From the NCBI RefSeq assembly GCF_918698095.1, contig NZ_CAKKLY010000016.1, forward strand, positions 24,110 through 88,109: 64,000 nt of DNA, read 5' to 3'. A program made the position numbers and the translations under genes. Under the pieces are notes generated by a model, which was given only the letters and a program-made list of their open reading frames with translations, did no database searches and was not told the origin of the DNA. This document shows positions 25,052-35,919 of the stretch, piece by piece (the stretch's first letter is position 1; the number at the start of each line of letters is the position of its first letter). This DNA comes from Arthrobacter sp. Bi83 (lineage in GTDB: Bacteria > Actinomycetota > Actinomycetes > Actinomycetales > Micrococcaceae).

Positions 25052-26343
25052 CCGCAGCTGCGTCTGCCCTCCGGGATCCGGACCGGGCCCTGGCCAGCCG
25101 GGACAGTGGCCTGGCAGGTTTGCCCTACCTGCTGGACAACGGCAATCTGTCCGCGCTCCTCGGCGAAACTGTCCGGGTGACGAGGGTCCGCTACAAACCA
25201 TGTACTTCCTTGCTGGTTGCTTTCCGCCGGACCCGGAACGGCAGCTTCGATTACGGCTGGGCCCTGACCAAGACCGAGGAGGGAAGCGGTCAGCTCCTCC
25301 ATCGCGAACAGGCCTCCAAGTCGCGCGACGGGAACATCAGGGTGCTCCGGCCCGACCCCCGTCAGCCGGGTGCCCTCGTCGCCACCGGCGATATAGCCGA
25401 CGACTGGAAGCTGCGCCGCAACCTTGCCTGGCTCCGCAAGCACGGCGTGGAGCGTCTGGGCGTCGACTGGCTTCCGCCCGACGGCCATCTGGCCGGTGCG
25501 GCCAGCGTGCTGCGCTACAAGCCCGAACGGCGACTCGTACTGATGATCCCGGATCCCGCGGCCCCCGTCGTGATCAAGATAGCGGCCAATGCGGCCGACG
25601 CCGAACGGCAGCTGGATTTTCAGCAGCGCCTCTACGAGCACGGCGTCCCGCTCCTGCCGCAACTCGGTGACCCGGAGTGCGCACGTCACGGAGTTGGCGC
25701 CAGCCCAGTATGGGGCGGAGGTGACCTGGCCGGACTCGACGACGCGCACGCGGCCGGCGGTGCCCATCGCGCCGGGGAGGCTCTCGCCCGGCTGCACGGC
25801 CTGCACGTCCGTCCCGATGCCGCTCCCGGTGACTGGTTTGATGATCTGATCAGACAGTTGGCCGCGACCCGCGCCATGGTGACTGCGCTCGTCCCCGAAC
25901 TGGAGGGGCACGCGCGGAAACTGGAGAGCGGCCTACCCGGCCTGCTGGGCCACCGCGAAGAGCGCACCAGCGTCCCCGTCCACGGCGACTTCTCGGCCGA
26001 TCAGGTGCTCGTGGGCGGATCGGACGTCCGCATCATCGACTTCGACCGGGCCCACCCTGGCTCCGCCGAAGCCGATCTGGGATCGTTCGCTGCCGTGGAG
26101 GAAGCTACTCTGGCGGCGCCCGGTGCTGCAGCCGCGAGCACCCACGGCGCGGGCGGTGCGAAGACCGCCTGTCTGACCGAAGGCTATGTTCAAGCAGGCG
26201 GACGGTTCCGGCAAAAGGACCTCGATGCCTGGGCCGCCGTCCGGTTGTTCAAAGGCAGCGTGGATCCGTTCCGGGACCGGTCCCCCGAATGGGCCGCCGA
26301 CATAGCCTGGCACCTCCGCCGGGCCCTGGAGTTGATCGCATGA
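25048..26343 (+). CDS. Phosphotransferase-fold protein (APH/ChoK-like)
   Basis: A 431-residue protein with the aminoglycoside-phosphotransferase fold. An N-terminal lobe carries RVRYKPCTSLLVAF near residue 45 and a second RYKPERRLVLMI near 155. The C-terminal lobe has VHGDFSADQVLV near 311 and VRIIDFDRAHPG near 327 as catalytic and metal loops, with Gln for the usual Asn. Two RYKP segments hint that the N-terminal lobe is duplicated. It probably phosphorylates a hydroxyl group of a sugar or small acceptor. It overlaps the exporter gene by four bases, and the next gene encodes a second, different phosphotransferase. Function unproven; loss of the HGD motif would argue against kinase activity, but here it is intact. 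Confidence 0.8.
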   Translation: MTAAASALRDPDRALASRDSGLAGLPYLLDNGNLSALLGETVRVTRVRYKPCTSLLVAFRRTRNGSFDYGWALTKTEEGSGQLLHREQASKSRDGNIRVLRPDPRQPGALVATGDIADDWKLRRNLAWLRKHGVERLGVDWLPPDGHLAGAASVLRYKPERRLVLMIPDPAAPVVIKIAANAADAERQLDFQQRLYEHGVPLLPQLGDPECARHGVGASPVWGGGDLAGLDDAHAAGGAHRAGEALARLHGLHVRPDAAPGDWFDDLIRQLAATRAMVTALVPELEGHARKLESGLPGLLGHREERTSVPVHGDFSADQVLVGGSDVRIIDFDRAHPGSAEADLGSFAAVEEATLAAPGAAAASTHGAGGAKTACLTEGYVQAGGRFRQKDLDAWAAVRLFKGSVDPFRDRSPEWAADIAWHLRRALELIA

Positions 26344-27476
26344 GCTGGCACCCTGCTATACCGTCCCGCGTCACCGATGCCGGGGGCAGGGATTGGCTGG
26401 TCCGCCGTGCCTGGCCCGGACCCGAAGGCGACGTCTACGTCCTGGAAATCCGGTCCCCTGGGATTCCGGGTGTCCGCGCGGCCCATCTGCGGCACGGAAT
26501 CTTTGAGCCGGTACCGGAGAAGGACCCACGGCTTCCCGCGCTCGCAAAGGAGGCCCCCAAGGGAGAAGTCGTGGCCCATCGCGCCCACAAACGCGCCGTA
26601 GTCCACGCCGGCAGCCGGTACATAAAAGTCTTCCGACCCGGCCCGGCAGAGACGGCAGCCAGGAACCATACCCTGGCCACCGCGCCCCTGACCTCAGGCT
26701 GCATCACAGCCCCTTTGCTACTGGAGAGCCGGCGCTCGGTGGTCGTCTTCAGCAGTATTCCGGGGCGCTCATATTATGAGCTCGGGCAGGACCATGCGAC
26801 CGTTACGGACGCCTCCTTTGCACGGATGTGGCGCGAATGGTCACTGGCCTGGCTGCAAACAGTTGACGTCGCCAACAGTGCCGATTTCCGCAGCAGCGTA
26901 GCGGGACTGCCACTGCACCCACCCGCGGCCGAAGTGGCCAATCTCCGGCGCTGGATCGATCTCTGGCTCCTGCAAAGCGAAGGCGTCCCGGAAGCTGCAG
27001 CAGCCCGCACCGGCCTCGTTGCACAGGCCGAGAATGCCATCACCGGGCTCATGGCCACGCGCCCCGATCCGTTCCGCTGGGCGCATGGGGACCTGCATGA
27101 CAAGCAACTGCTGGGGCGGGGAGGAAGCGGCACGCCCGGGTTGCTGGACTTTGACGAAGCCTGCCAGGCCGAGCCTGCACTGGACCTCGCCAATCTCGCC
27201 GTGAACCTTGAGCTGCGGTTGTGCCAGAAGCTTCTGACAACGCGGCGCTATGCCATTGCCCACGGCGAGATCATGGCCGTAGCCGAAGAACTGCACGTCG
27301 CGCCCGAACGGTTCGCCGCGTATTGTGCCTGCGCGCGCCTCCGCATGGCCTGCCTTTACTCCTTCCGCCCACCCTGGGGGGCACGTGCGACGCGCTACCT
27401 GGTGAAGCCCTTCCCCAGCCCGTCCCCGGATCGCGAACCCGTCCCGGTATTGAGCACAGATTGGAGCCTGACATGA
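26340..27476 (+). CDS. Phosphotransferase-fold protein, second kinase of the glycan locus
   Basis: A 378-residue protein with WAHGDLHDKQLL near residue 250 and GLLDFDEACQAEP near 265, the catalytic and metal loops of APH-type kinases. Its N-terminal half (RRAWPGPEGDVYVLEIRSPG, RAAHLRHGIFEPVP, RYIKVFRPG) is shared with the protein at 10344-11552 but not with its direct neighbour. The ATG at 26340 overlaps the previous stop and gives the same N-terminus as the paralogue; the longer open frame is out of family. Presence of two unrelated kinases in one glycan operon suggests two phosphorylation steps, or one active enzyme and one accessory subunit. Confidence 0.8.
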   Translation: MSWHPAIPSRVTDAGGRDWLVRRAWPGPEGDVYVLEIRSPGIPGVRAAHLRHGIFEPVPEKDPRLPALAKEAPKGEVVAHRAHKRAVVHAGSRYIKVFRPGPAETAARNHTLATAPLTSGCITAPLLLESRRSVVVFSSIPGRSYYELGQDHATVTDASFARMWREWSLAWLQTVDVANSADFRSSVAGLPLHPPAAEVANLRRWIDLWLLQSEGVPEAAAARTGLVAQAENAITGLMATRPDPFRWAHGDLHDKQLLGRGGSGTPGLLDFDEACQAEPALDLANLAVNLELRLCQKLLTTRRYAIAHGEIMAVAEELHVAPERFAAYCACARLRMACLYSFRPPWGARATRYLVKPFPSPSPDREPVPVLSTDWSLT

Positions 27477-28936
27477 GCAGTTCCTCTCGGCGGGCGCGCG
27501 GCGCCGCGGATGTTCCGCCGTCGTCCGGCTTTTCCCTCTCCACCGGCGCCCCGGTGTTTACCAGCCTTTCCCTTACCGTCATCGGGACGGGATACCTCGG
27601 CGCAACCCACGCCGTGTGCATGGCACTGCTGGGCCACCGCGTGACGGGGATCGACGTCGACGAAGCCAAGGTACGAGCCCTGTCCGAGGGGCAGCTGCCG
27701 TTTTTCGAGCCGGGCCTCAAGAAGCTCCTGCGGAAGATGCTGGAAAGCGGCAGGCTGAGGTTCACCAGCGACTTCTCCGCGGCCAGGGATGCTGATGTCC
27801 ATTTCCTGTGCGTCGGCACACCGCAGGAACCCGATTCCCCTGCCGCTGACCTCCGCTATGTGGACGCGGCACTCGAGCGCCTCGCCCCGGAGCTGGGACG
27901 GCATTGCCTCATCGCGGGAAAATCCACCGTTCCGATCGGCACGGCGGAGCGGCTCACGGCCAACATCCAGGCCAGCGCGCCGGCCGGCACGCTGGCGGAG
28001 CTGGCCTGGAACCCGGAATTCCTGCGCGAAGGCCACGCGGTGGAGGACACCCTGCACCCGGACCGGCTGGTCTTCGGAGTGCCCTCCGCATGGGCACGGG
28101 ACCGGCTCGCCGAATGCTATGCCCCGATCATCACCGAGGGCACTCCGGTGGTGATTACAGACCTTGCCACCGCCGAACTGGTCAAGGCGGCAGCGAACTC
28201 CTTCCTTGCCACCAAGATCTCGTACATCAATGCGATGGCGGAAATCTGCGAGGCCACGGGCGCGGACGTCAGTCTCCTGGCGAAGGCGTTGTCCTACGAC
28301 AACCGCATCGGCGGCCGCTTCCTCAAGCCGGGCCTGGGGTTCGGCGGGGGCTGCCTGCCGAAGGATATCCGGGCCTTCACGCACCGGGCCAGGGAACTCG
28401 GCGTAGGGCAGGCGGTCGGCTTCCTGCAGGAAGTGGACGCCATCAACCAACGGCGCCGCCAGCGGACCGTGGACCTCATCACCGAAATGGCGTGCGGCGA
28501 CCTGGCGGGCGTGCGCGTGACCGTTTTGGGCGCCGCCTTCAAACCCGACTCTGACGATATCCGCGACGCCCCGGCCCTTGACGTTGCCCGCATGCTCCAC
28601 CAGAGCGGCGCCAAGGTCACGGTCTTCGACCCCAAGGCGATGGAGAACGCCCGCCGGAGCTATCCGGACCTCGCTTACGCGAATTCGCTGGAGGAGGCCG
28701 TGACCGGGGCCGAAATCGTGGCAGTCCTGACCGAATGGGACATCTTCCGGCGCGCTGACCCGGCTGCGCTGGGCGAGCTAGTGCAGCTGCGCAACATCGT
28801 TGACGGCCGGCACGCGCTTGACGCCGTGGCATACCGCGCCGCTGGCTGGGACTATCGGGCACTCGGAGCACCCAACAGGCTACCCGCGCCGGGCCCGGGG
28901 TCCACGACGTTCGAAGGGGCGCATCTGCGTGTCTAG
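27473..28936 (+). CDS. ugd: UDP-glucose 6-dehydrogenase
   Basis: Oxidises UDP-glucose to UDP-glucuronate with two NAD+ (family members may use UDP-ManNAc or GDP-mannose). The 487-residue product has a 40-residue Ser/Arg-rich leader, then VIGTGYLGATHAVCMALLGH (NAD fold), GKSTVPIGTA, EFLREGHAVED, the Lys of AELVKAAANSFLATKISYIN, the catalytic Cys294 in FGGGCLPKD, and FKPDSDDIRDAPAL. All catalytic residues expected of this family are present. Starting at the ATG 27473 keeps the overlap with the kinase stop. It is the last gene of the coupled operon, followed by a strong terminator, and supplies the sugar donor for the transferases encoded upstream. Confidence 0.93.
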   Translation: MSSSSRRARGAADVPPSSGFSLSTGAPVFTSLSLTVIGTGYLGATHAVCMALLGHRVTGIDVDEAKVRALSEGQLPFFEPGLKKLLRKMLESGRLRFTSDFSAARDADVHFLCVGTPQEPDSPAADLRYVDAALERLAPELGRHCLIAGKSTVPIGTAERLTANIQASAPAGTLAELAWNPEFLREGHAVEDTLHPDRLVFGVPSAWARDRLAECYAPIITEGTPVVITDLATAELVKAAANSFLATKISYINAMAEICEATGADVSLLAKALSYDNRIGGRFLKPGLGFGGGCLPKDIRAFTHRARELGVGQAVGFLQEVDAINQRRRQRTVDLITEMACGDLAGVRVTVLGAAFKPDSDDIRDAPALDVARMLHQSGAKVTVFDPKAMENARRSYPDLAYANSLEEAVTGAEIVAVLTEWDIFRRADPAALGELVQLRNIVDGRHALDAVAYRAAGWDYRALGAPNRLPAPGPGSTTFEGAHLRV

Positions 28937-28977
28937 TACGGTCAAGGTCCCAGCGACTGGACCCGGTGTGCAAACGG

Positions 28978-29023
28978 AACAGCGGCCACCCAAACGCCTC
29001 AATGCGCCTGGGTGGCCGCTGTT
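28978..29023. terminator. Strong 15-bp hairpin ending the glycan locus
   Basis: Bases 28978-28992 and 29009-29023 are perfect reverse complements (core GCGGCCACCCA) around a 16-base loop, 42 bases after the UDP-glucose dehydrogenase stop. It also lies between that gene and the small convergent reading frame at 29049-29255, so it could stop transcription from both sides. The A-run before and the TT after the stem are short. Confidence 0.82.
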
Positions 29024-29048
29024 GCCCTGCCTGGATTCACCGGCCCCT

Positions 29049-29255
29049 TCAGAGTGCCGGGTCGGGTGAGCCTGCGATCCTGTTGTGGTTTTGCATCAGG
29101 TGGAGCTGCAGCTTCGCTTCAGCTTCCCGCCGCCGCCGAGCCTGCTCGCGCATCTTCCGCGTCGCCTCGGAGCCTTCGGGATGGAATAGTCCGGCCGTTC
29201 TATTACGGGGAGCGCCACCGCCGGAGGGTGCCGCCGCCATAAGTTCTTCGCTCAT
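29049..29255 (-). CDS. Hypothetical small Arg/Glu-rich helical protein
   Basis: A 68-residue frame. A flexible Gly/Pro N-terminal part is followed by a charged helix (ATRKMREQARRRREAEAKLQ) and an NHNR segment. Such short basic coiled proteins are common in Arthrobacter relatives, but I cannot name a family. No strong ribosome site is visible. The charged heptad-like helix makes chance coding less likely, so I keep it with moderate confidence. Confidence 0.42.
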   Translation of the reverse strand: MSEELMAAAPSGGGAPRNRTAGLFHPEGSEATRKMREQARRRREAEAKLQLHLMQNHNRIAGSPDPAL

Positions 29256-29471
29256 GCCCGTATCGTCACACGCCCGCGCCCGGCCCGGAAGAGCCGTGAC
29301 CGTAGTGTGACCGGATCGGAATCAATAAGGGCCGGCGGCGCTTGGGAAGGCACCCCGGCTCACCGGGGCTCTGCCGTCGGCCCCACAACAATTCTAGAAG
29401 CGAATCGGCTGTTCAAACAGGGGTTCCGCAGTGCCGTCTCCGGCATCAGCCTGCCGGACGGTCCGCAACGG

Positions 29472-29501
29472 TTGACGCCGGCACCCGCCCCGTCCTACAC
29501 T
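29472..29501 (+). promoter_or_regulatory. Candidate promoter of the glyoxylate operon
   Basis: TTGACG (29472-29477) and TACACT (29496-29501) are spaced by 18 bases, about 100 bases before hyi. An AT-rich segment with TTTTCATAC and ATACGAAA, a rough inverted pair at 29501-29537, lies just downstream and could be a repressor site (gcl operons are often under IclR-type control, but no such gene is adjacent). The rest of the 346-base stretch 29256-29601 holds no gene that I can support. Confidence 0.5.
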
Positions 29502-29601
29502 TTTCATACAGCAGAATATAACTTCCACAATACGAAATAGCCGAGGAAGCCAGCACTGCTCAGCAAAGACGCCACCACCGGACCCGCAAGGAACAAAGAC
29601 A

Positions 29602-30402
29602 ATGACGTACACCGTGAACTGCTCCATCCTGCTGACGGAACTGCCGCTCTTGGAGCGCCCCGCCGCGGCGAAGGCTGCCGGCTTCGACGCCGTCGAATTC
29701 TGGTGGCCCTTTGACACCTCTGTCCCCGCCGACGCCCAGGTCACCGAGTTCGAGAACGCCATCAACGACGCCGGCGTGCAGCTCACGGGCCTGAACTTCA
29801 ACGCCGGCAACATGCCCGGCGGCGACCGCGGCCTCACCTCCTGGCCAGCACGATCCCGCGAGTTCCAGGACAACATCGACGTTGTAGCCGGCATCGGCGA
29901 GCGCCTCGGCTGCAAGGCCTTCAACGCCCTCTACGGCAACCGCATCGACGGCGAATCGCCCGAAAAGCAGGACGCCATCGGCGCCGAAAACCTCGCAACG
30001 GCGGCTGCCGGCGTCGCCCGCATCGGCGGCACCGTCCTCCTCGAACCGGTCAGCGGCGCCCCCAAGTACCCGCTCCTCGCCGCCGCAGACGCCCTTCGGG
30101 TGATCAGCCGGGTCCGGGAAGAATCCGGCGCCGAGAACATTAAGCTCCTCGCCGACTTCTACCACCTGGCCGTCAACGGGGACGACGTCGACGCCGTCAT
30201 CGAAAAGCACGCCAAGGACTTCGGCCACATCCAGATCGCCGACAACCCCGGCCGCGGGGCTCCCGGAACCGGGCAGCTCCCCCTCGGCGAATGGATCGCC
30301 CGCAGCCGCGAACTCGGCTACGAGGGCTACATCGGTCTCGAATATAAGGAACCGGCGGAAACAGCCTTTAGCTGGGCCATCCGCCAGCACGCTTCCAACT
30401 AG
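29602..30402 (+). CDS. hyi: Hydroxypyruvate isomerase
   Basis: TIM-barrel isomerase of 266 residues that interconverts hydroxypyruvate and tartronate semialdehyde. The sequence shows the AP-endonuclease-like barrel with metal ligands: EFWWP near residue 32, LLEPVSGAPKYPLL near 146, LADFYHLAVNGDD near 183, HIQIADNPGRGAPGTG near 208 and GLEYKEPAET near 250. This matches the Hyi family in length and motif order. It is the first gene of hyi-glxR-gcl-glxK-allB, a route from allantoin-derived glyoxylate to 2-phosphoglycerate. A good ribosome site (GCAAGGAAC) precedes the ATG. Confidence 0.93.
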   Translation: MTYTVNCSILLTELPLLERPAAAKAAGFDAVEFWWPFDTSVPADAQVTEFENAINDAGVQLTGLNFNAGNMPGGDRGLTSWPARSREFQDNIDVVAGIGERLGCKAFNALYGNRIDGESPEKQDAIGAENLATAAAGVARIGGTVLLEPVSGAPKYPLLAAADALRVISRVREESGAENIKLLADFYHLAVNGDDVDAVIEKHAKDFGHIQIADNPGRGAPGTGQLPLGEWIARSRELGYEGYIGLEYKEPAETAFSWAIRQHASN

Positions 30403-30456
30403 GTCCCGACAGGCTCGGCCACCAGAACCACCACAGACTTCAGAAAGAGAACCATC

Positions 30457-31335
30457 ATGAGCAACGTTGCAGTCATCGGACTCGGAATCATGGGCCTCCC
30501 CATGGCCATCAACCTCGTCAAGGCCGGCCACGCGGTCACCGGTTTCAACCGCAGCCAGGACAAGATCGACAAGCTCGTCTCCGAGGGCGGCAAGGGTGCC
30601 ACGAGCATCGCGGACGCCGTCAAGGACGCCGATGTCGTCATCACCATGGTCCCGGACTCCCCCGATGTTGAGGGTGTCGTCAGCGGCAAGGACGGCATCT
30701 TCGCCAACGCGAAGAAGGGCACCCTGTGGATCGACGCTTCCAGCATCCGCCCGGACGTTGCCAAGCGCCTCTCCGAGGACGCGGTCGCAGCAGGCATCCG
30801 CCCGCTCGACGCCCCGGTCTCCGGCGGCGAGCAGGGTGCCATCGACGCCGCCCTGTCCATCATGGTGGGCGGCGACGCGGCCGACTTCGACGCAGCACAG
30901 GACGTCCTCAACGCCGTCGGCAAGACCATCGTCCACGTCGGCCCCGCCGGCTCCGGCCAGACCGTCAAGGCAGCCAACCAGCTGATCGTGGCCGTCAACA
31001 TCGAAGTCCTCGGCGAGGCCATCGCCTTCCTTGAGGCCTACGGCGTGGACACCGATGCAGCACTCAAGGTCCTTGGCGGCGGTCTGGCCGGCTCCAAGGT
31101 CCTGGACCAGAAGGGCCAGAAGATGCTGGACCGCAACTTCGACCCCGGCTTCCGCCTTGCCCTCCACCACAAGGACCTCGGCATCGTCACCTCCGCCGCC
31201 CGCGAAGCCAACGTCGCCGTTCCCCTTGGCGCCGTCGTCGCACAGCTCGTTGCCGCCACCGTCAACCAGGGCGACGGCGGACTCGATCACTCAGGCCTCT
31301 TCAAGCAGGTCCTGCAGCTCAGCGGCCGGAAGTAA
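30457..31335 (+). CDS. glxR: 2-hydroxy-3-oxopropionate (tartronate semialdehyde) reductase
   Basis: Beta-hydroxyacid dehydrogenase of 292 residues. The NAD-binding start is NVAVIGLGIMGLPMAINLVKAGH, the substrate loop is DAPVSGGEQGA near residue 119, and the catalytic Lys lies in GSGQTVKAANQLIVA near 170. It reduces tartronate semialdehyde, the product of Gcl, to D-glycerate, which the kinase two genes downstream then phosphorylates. It sits 54 bases after hyi with a GAAAGAGA ribosome site. Codon use here is extremely biased, as in a well-expressed gene. Confidence 0.93.
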   Translation: MSNVAVIGLGIMGLPMAINLVKAGHAVTGFNRSQDKIDKLVSEGGKGATSIADAVKDADVVITMVPDSPDVEGVVSGKDGIFANAKKGTLWIDASSIRPDVAKRLSEDAVAAGIRPLDAPVSGGEQGAIDAALSIMVGGDAADFDAAQDVLNAVGKTIVHVGPAGSGQTVKAANQLIVAVNIEVLGEAIAFLEAYGVDTDAALKVLGGGLAGSKVLDQKGQKMLDRNFDPGFRLALHHKDLGIVTSAAREANVAVPLGAVVAQLVAATVNQGDGGLDHSGLFKQVLQLSGRK

Positions 31336-31486
31336 CCCAGGCCGCCAGTAGGCCAGCCGCCCACAGGGCGGACTTAGCAAGCAAAACCGGGCAACCGCCG
31401 TCGTGCATCAACGACGGCGGCTCCCTAAACACACCCAAAAATTCAGCCCACAGCGGGCAAACCCACAGACTTTCAAGGAGCACACC

Positions 31487-33277
<1,791 letters not shown>

Positions 33278-33312
33278 GCCGCGGCGCTCAACACTAAAAG
33301 ACAGGCACTGCA

Positions 33313-34572
33313 ATGCGCATAGTGATCGCGCCGGACAAGTTCAAGGGCTCGCTCTCCGCCCCGGACGTCGCCCGGCACCTGGAAAGGGGGCTGCAGGCGG
33401 GCTTCCGCATCGCGGGGCAGGGTCCCCTTGAGGTACTCCGGATTCCCGTGGCCGACGGCGGCGAGGGCACCTTGGACGCCGCCGTCGGCTCCGGCTTCAC
33501 CCGCCGCAGCGCCGTTGTCAGCGGCCCCACCGGGCAGCCGCTGACTGCCGAGTTTGCGGTCCGCGGACGGGAGGCCGTCATCGAGATGGCCGCGGCCTCC
33601 GGGCTCGCGGTCCTCCCCGATGGCGCTGGAGGAACCGGCGGCAAGGCCAATGGCGCTGGAGGGACCGGCGGCCAGCCGGATTCCGCCAGCGCCAAGGCCG
33701 CCACGAGCCTCGGCACCGGCGAACTCATCCGGTCCGCCCTGGACGCCGGCTGCCGGCAGATCATTTTGGGCGTCGGCGGCAGCGCCAACACCGACGGCGG
33801 AGCGGGGGTCCTGCAGGGCCTCGGCGCCATACTGTTCGACGCCGACGGCAACGAACTCCCGCTTGGCGGTGCCGCACTGGCGGACCTGGCGAGCATCGAC
33901 TTCTCCGGCTTCGACGCACGCCTGGACGAGACCCGTTTCGTCCTGGCCAGCGATGTGGACAACCCCCTGCTGGGTGCGGAAGGTGCCGCTGCGATCTTCG
34001 GACCGCAGAAGGGCGCCACCCCTGCCGATGTGGCAACACTGGACAGCGCCCTGGCCAACTTCGTCCGCGTCCTCGCCCGGGAAATCGGCCCGCGCGCACT
34101 GAAAGCCGCGGACGCGCCGGGGGCCGGAGCGGCCGGCGGCGTTGGCTACGCGGCCATAGCGGCCCTGGCCGCGACGCGCAGGCCGGGCATCGACGTCGTG
34201 CTTGAATTCACTGAACTGGCCGCCCGGTTGGCCGGCGCCGACTTGGTGATCACCGGCGAAGGCAGTCTGGACGAGCAAAGCCTGCTGGGCAAGACGCCCA
34301 TGGGCGTGGCCCGCGCCGCCGCTGCCGCCGGCGCGCCGGTGGTCGCCGTCTGCGGCCGCACCACGCTGACCGCAGAACAGCAGCAGGAATCCGGCTTCCG
34401 GCAGGTCTACCCACTGACCGCGCTGGAGGCCAAGGTAGAAATATGTATAGCCCAAGCAGGACCCCTGCTTGAACAATTGGGACAGCGCATCGGCGCGGAG
34501 CTGGCGAACCCGGTCCCCGCCGCCACCGCCACGGCGAACAGCGCCCGCACAAAGGAGCCCCTCAATGTCTGA
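33313..34572 (+). CDS. glxK: Glycerate 2-kinase with a Gly-rich insertion
   Basis: GarK/GlxK-type glycerate kinase of 419 residues that forms 2-phosphoglycerate from D-glycerate, the last step of the glyoxylate route. Family motifs: [57 protein letters not shown] and [20 protein letters not shown]. Compared with the other glycerate kinase in this window, an extra ~20-residue Gly/Thr-rich segment sits after [12 protein letters not shown]. It is encoded by two 30-bp tandem copies. The C-terminus is also extended. The insertion is in frame and on a surface loop by analogy, so activity is probably kept. The stop overlaps allB. Confidence 0.92.
   Translation: MRIVIAPDKFKGSLSAPDVARHLERGLQAGFRIAGQGPLEVLRIPVADGGEGTLDAAVGSGFTRRSAVVSGPTGQPLTAEFAVRGREAVIEMAAASGLAVLPDGAGGTGGKANGAGGTGGQPDSASAKAATSLGTGELIRSALDAGCRQIILGVGGSANTDGGAGVLQGLGAILFDADGNELPLGGAALADLASIDFSGFDARLDETRFVLASDVDNPLLGAEGAAAIFGPQKGATPADVATLDSALANFVRVLAREIGPRALKAADAPGAGAAGGVGYAAIAALAATRRPGIDVVLEFTELAARLAGADLVITGEGSLDEQSLLGKTPMGVARAAAAAGAPVVAVCGRTTLTAEQQQESGFRQVYPLTALEAKVEICIAQAGPLLEQLGQRIGAELANPVPAATATANSARTKEPLNV
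33620..33679 (+). repeat. Tandem 30-bp repeat inside the glycerate kinase gene
   Basis: Bases 33620-33649 and 33650-33679 are near-identical head-to-tail copies (core GGCGCTGGAGG). They encode two copies of the decapeptide unit [10 protein letters not shown] or a close variant. Being a multiple of three, the duplication keeps the frame. It is a likely site for length variation between strains. Confidence 0.85.
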
Positions 34573-35908
34573 AGAAAGCTTTGACCTCGTCATCCGGGGC
34601 CAGCGGGTCCTCACCACCGCCGGCATCGCCGCGCGTGAGATGGGCGTGCGGGGCGGCAAGATCGTCGCCCTCGAACCGTTCGGCAACGGCCTGTCCGGCC
34701 GGGAGATCATCGAACTCGCCGACGACGAAACCCTCATTCCCGGCCTCGTGGACACCCACGTCCACGTCAACGAGCCCGGCCGCACCGAATGGGAGGGCTT
34801 CGCGTCCGCCACCCGCGCGGCCGCGGCCGGCGGCGTGACCACCATCATCGACATGCCGCTGAACAGCATCCCGCCCACCACCACGGTGGAGGGCCTCAAG
34901 CTCAAGCGCGAAGTGGCCGAGGACCAGGCGTTTGTCGACGTCGGGTTCTGGGGCGGCGCCGTGCCCGGGAACAAGGCGGACCTGCGCCCGCTCCATGACG
35001 AGGGCGTGTTCGGCTTCAAGTGCTTCCTGCTGCACTCCGGCGTGGACGAGTTCCCGCATCTGGAGGCGGATGAGATGGAGGAGGACATGGCCGAACTCAA
35101 GTCCTTCGATTCGCTCATGATCGTCCATGCCGAAGACTCGCACGCCATTGACCGCGCACCGCATCCGGGCGGCGACCACTACTCCACGTTCCTGGCGTCC
35201 CGCCCCCGCGGTGCCGAGAACAAGGCCATCGCCGAGGTCATCGAGCGGGCCCGCTGGACCGGCGCCCGCGCGCACATCCTGCACCTCTCCTCCTCGGACG
35301 CGCTGCCCATGATCGCAAGCGCAAAGCGCGACGGCATCCACCTCACCGTGGAGACGTGCCCGCACTACCTCACGCTCATGGCCGAGGAGATCCCCGACGG
35401 CGCCACCGCCTACAAGTGCTGCCCGCCCATCCGCGAAGCCTCCAACCGCGAGCTGCTCTGGAAGGGCCTGCAGGACGGCACCATCGACTGCATCGTCTCT
35501 GACCACTCGCCTTCGACGCTTGACCTGAAGGACCTGGAAAACGGCGACTTCGCCGTGGCCTGGGGCGGCGTCTCCTCGCTGCAGCTGGGCCTGTCGCTGA
35601 TCTGGACCGAGGCGCGGCACCGCGGCATCCCGCTGGAGCAGGTGGTGTCCTGGATGGCCGAAAAGCCGGCAGCCCTGGCGCGGCTGTCCAACAAGGGCCA
35701 GCTCGCCCTCGGTTACGACGCCGACTTCTCCGTCTTCGCCCCCGACGAGGCGTTCGTGGTGGACGTCTCCAAGCTCAAGCACAAGAACCCCATCACCCCG
35801 TACGACGGCAAGGCCCTCTCCGGTGTTGTCCGCAAGACGTTCCTGCGCGGCAGCGTGGTGGACGGCCAGACGCCCAGCGGCAAACTGATCCGCCGCGGCG
35901 GCGTCTGA
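34565..35908 (+). CDS. allB: Allantoinase
   Basis: Cyclic amidohydrolase of 447 residues that opens allantoin to allantoate. The metal-binding features are in order: [18 protein letters not shown] near residue 60, the metal-bridging Lys in [16 protein letters not shown] near 152, HAEDSHAI near 190, HILHLSS near 240 and the Asp of SDHSPS near 318. Sequence and length fit AllB rather than dihydroorotase or hydantoinase. The ATG at 34565 has AAAGGAG upstream and overlaps the glycerate kinase stop, so purine-derived allantoin breakdown is coupled to glyoxylate use. The PucR regulator and NCS1 permease genes nearby fit the same pathway. Confidence 0.93.
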   Translation: MSEESFDLVIRGQRVLTTAGIAAREMGVRGGKIVALEPFGNGLSGREIIELADDETLIPGLVDTHVHVNEPGRTEWEGFASATRAAAAGGVTTIIDMPLNSIPPTTTVEGLKLKREVAEDQAFVDVGFWGGAVPGNKADLRPLHDEGVFGFKCFLLHSGVDEFPHLEADEMEEDMAELKSFDSLMIVHAEDSHAIDRAPHPGGDHYSTFLASRPRGAENKAIAEVIERARWTGARAHILHLSSSDALPMIASAKRDGIHLTVETCPHYLTLMAEEIPDGATAYKCCPPIREASNRELLWKGLQDGTIDCIVSDHSPSTLDLKDLENGDFAVAWGGVSSLQLGLSLIWTEARHRGIPLEQVVSWMAEKPAALARLSNKGQLALGYDADFSVFAPDEAFVVDVSKLKHKNPITPYDGKALSGVVRKTFLRGSVVDGQTPSGKLIRRGGV

Positions 35909-35919
35909 GGCGTTCCGTC

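Noticed and set aside
29560..31290. 576-codon reverse frame over hyi and glxR
   Set aside because: Its Gly/Asp/Val-rich repeats are the complement of highly codon-biased forward genes with clear enzyme motifs; no domain is recognisable in it.
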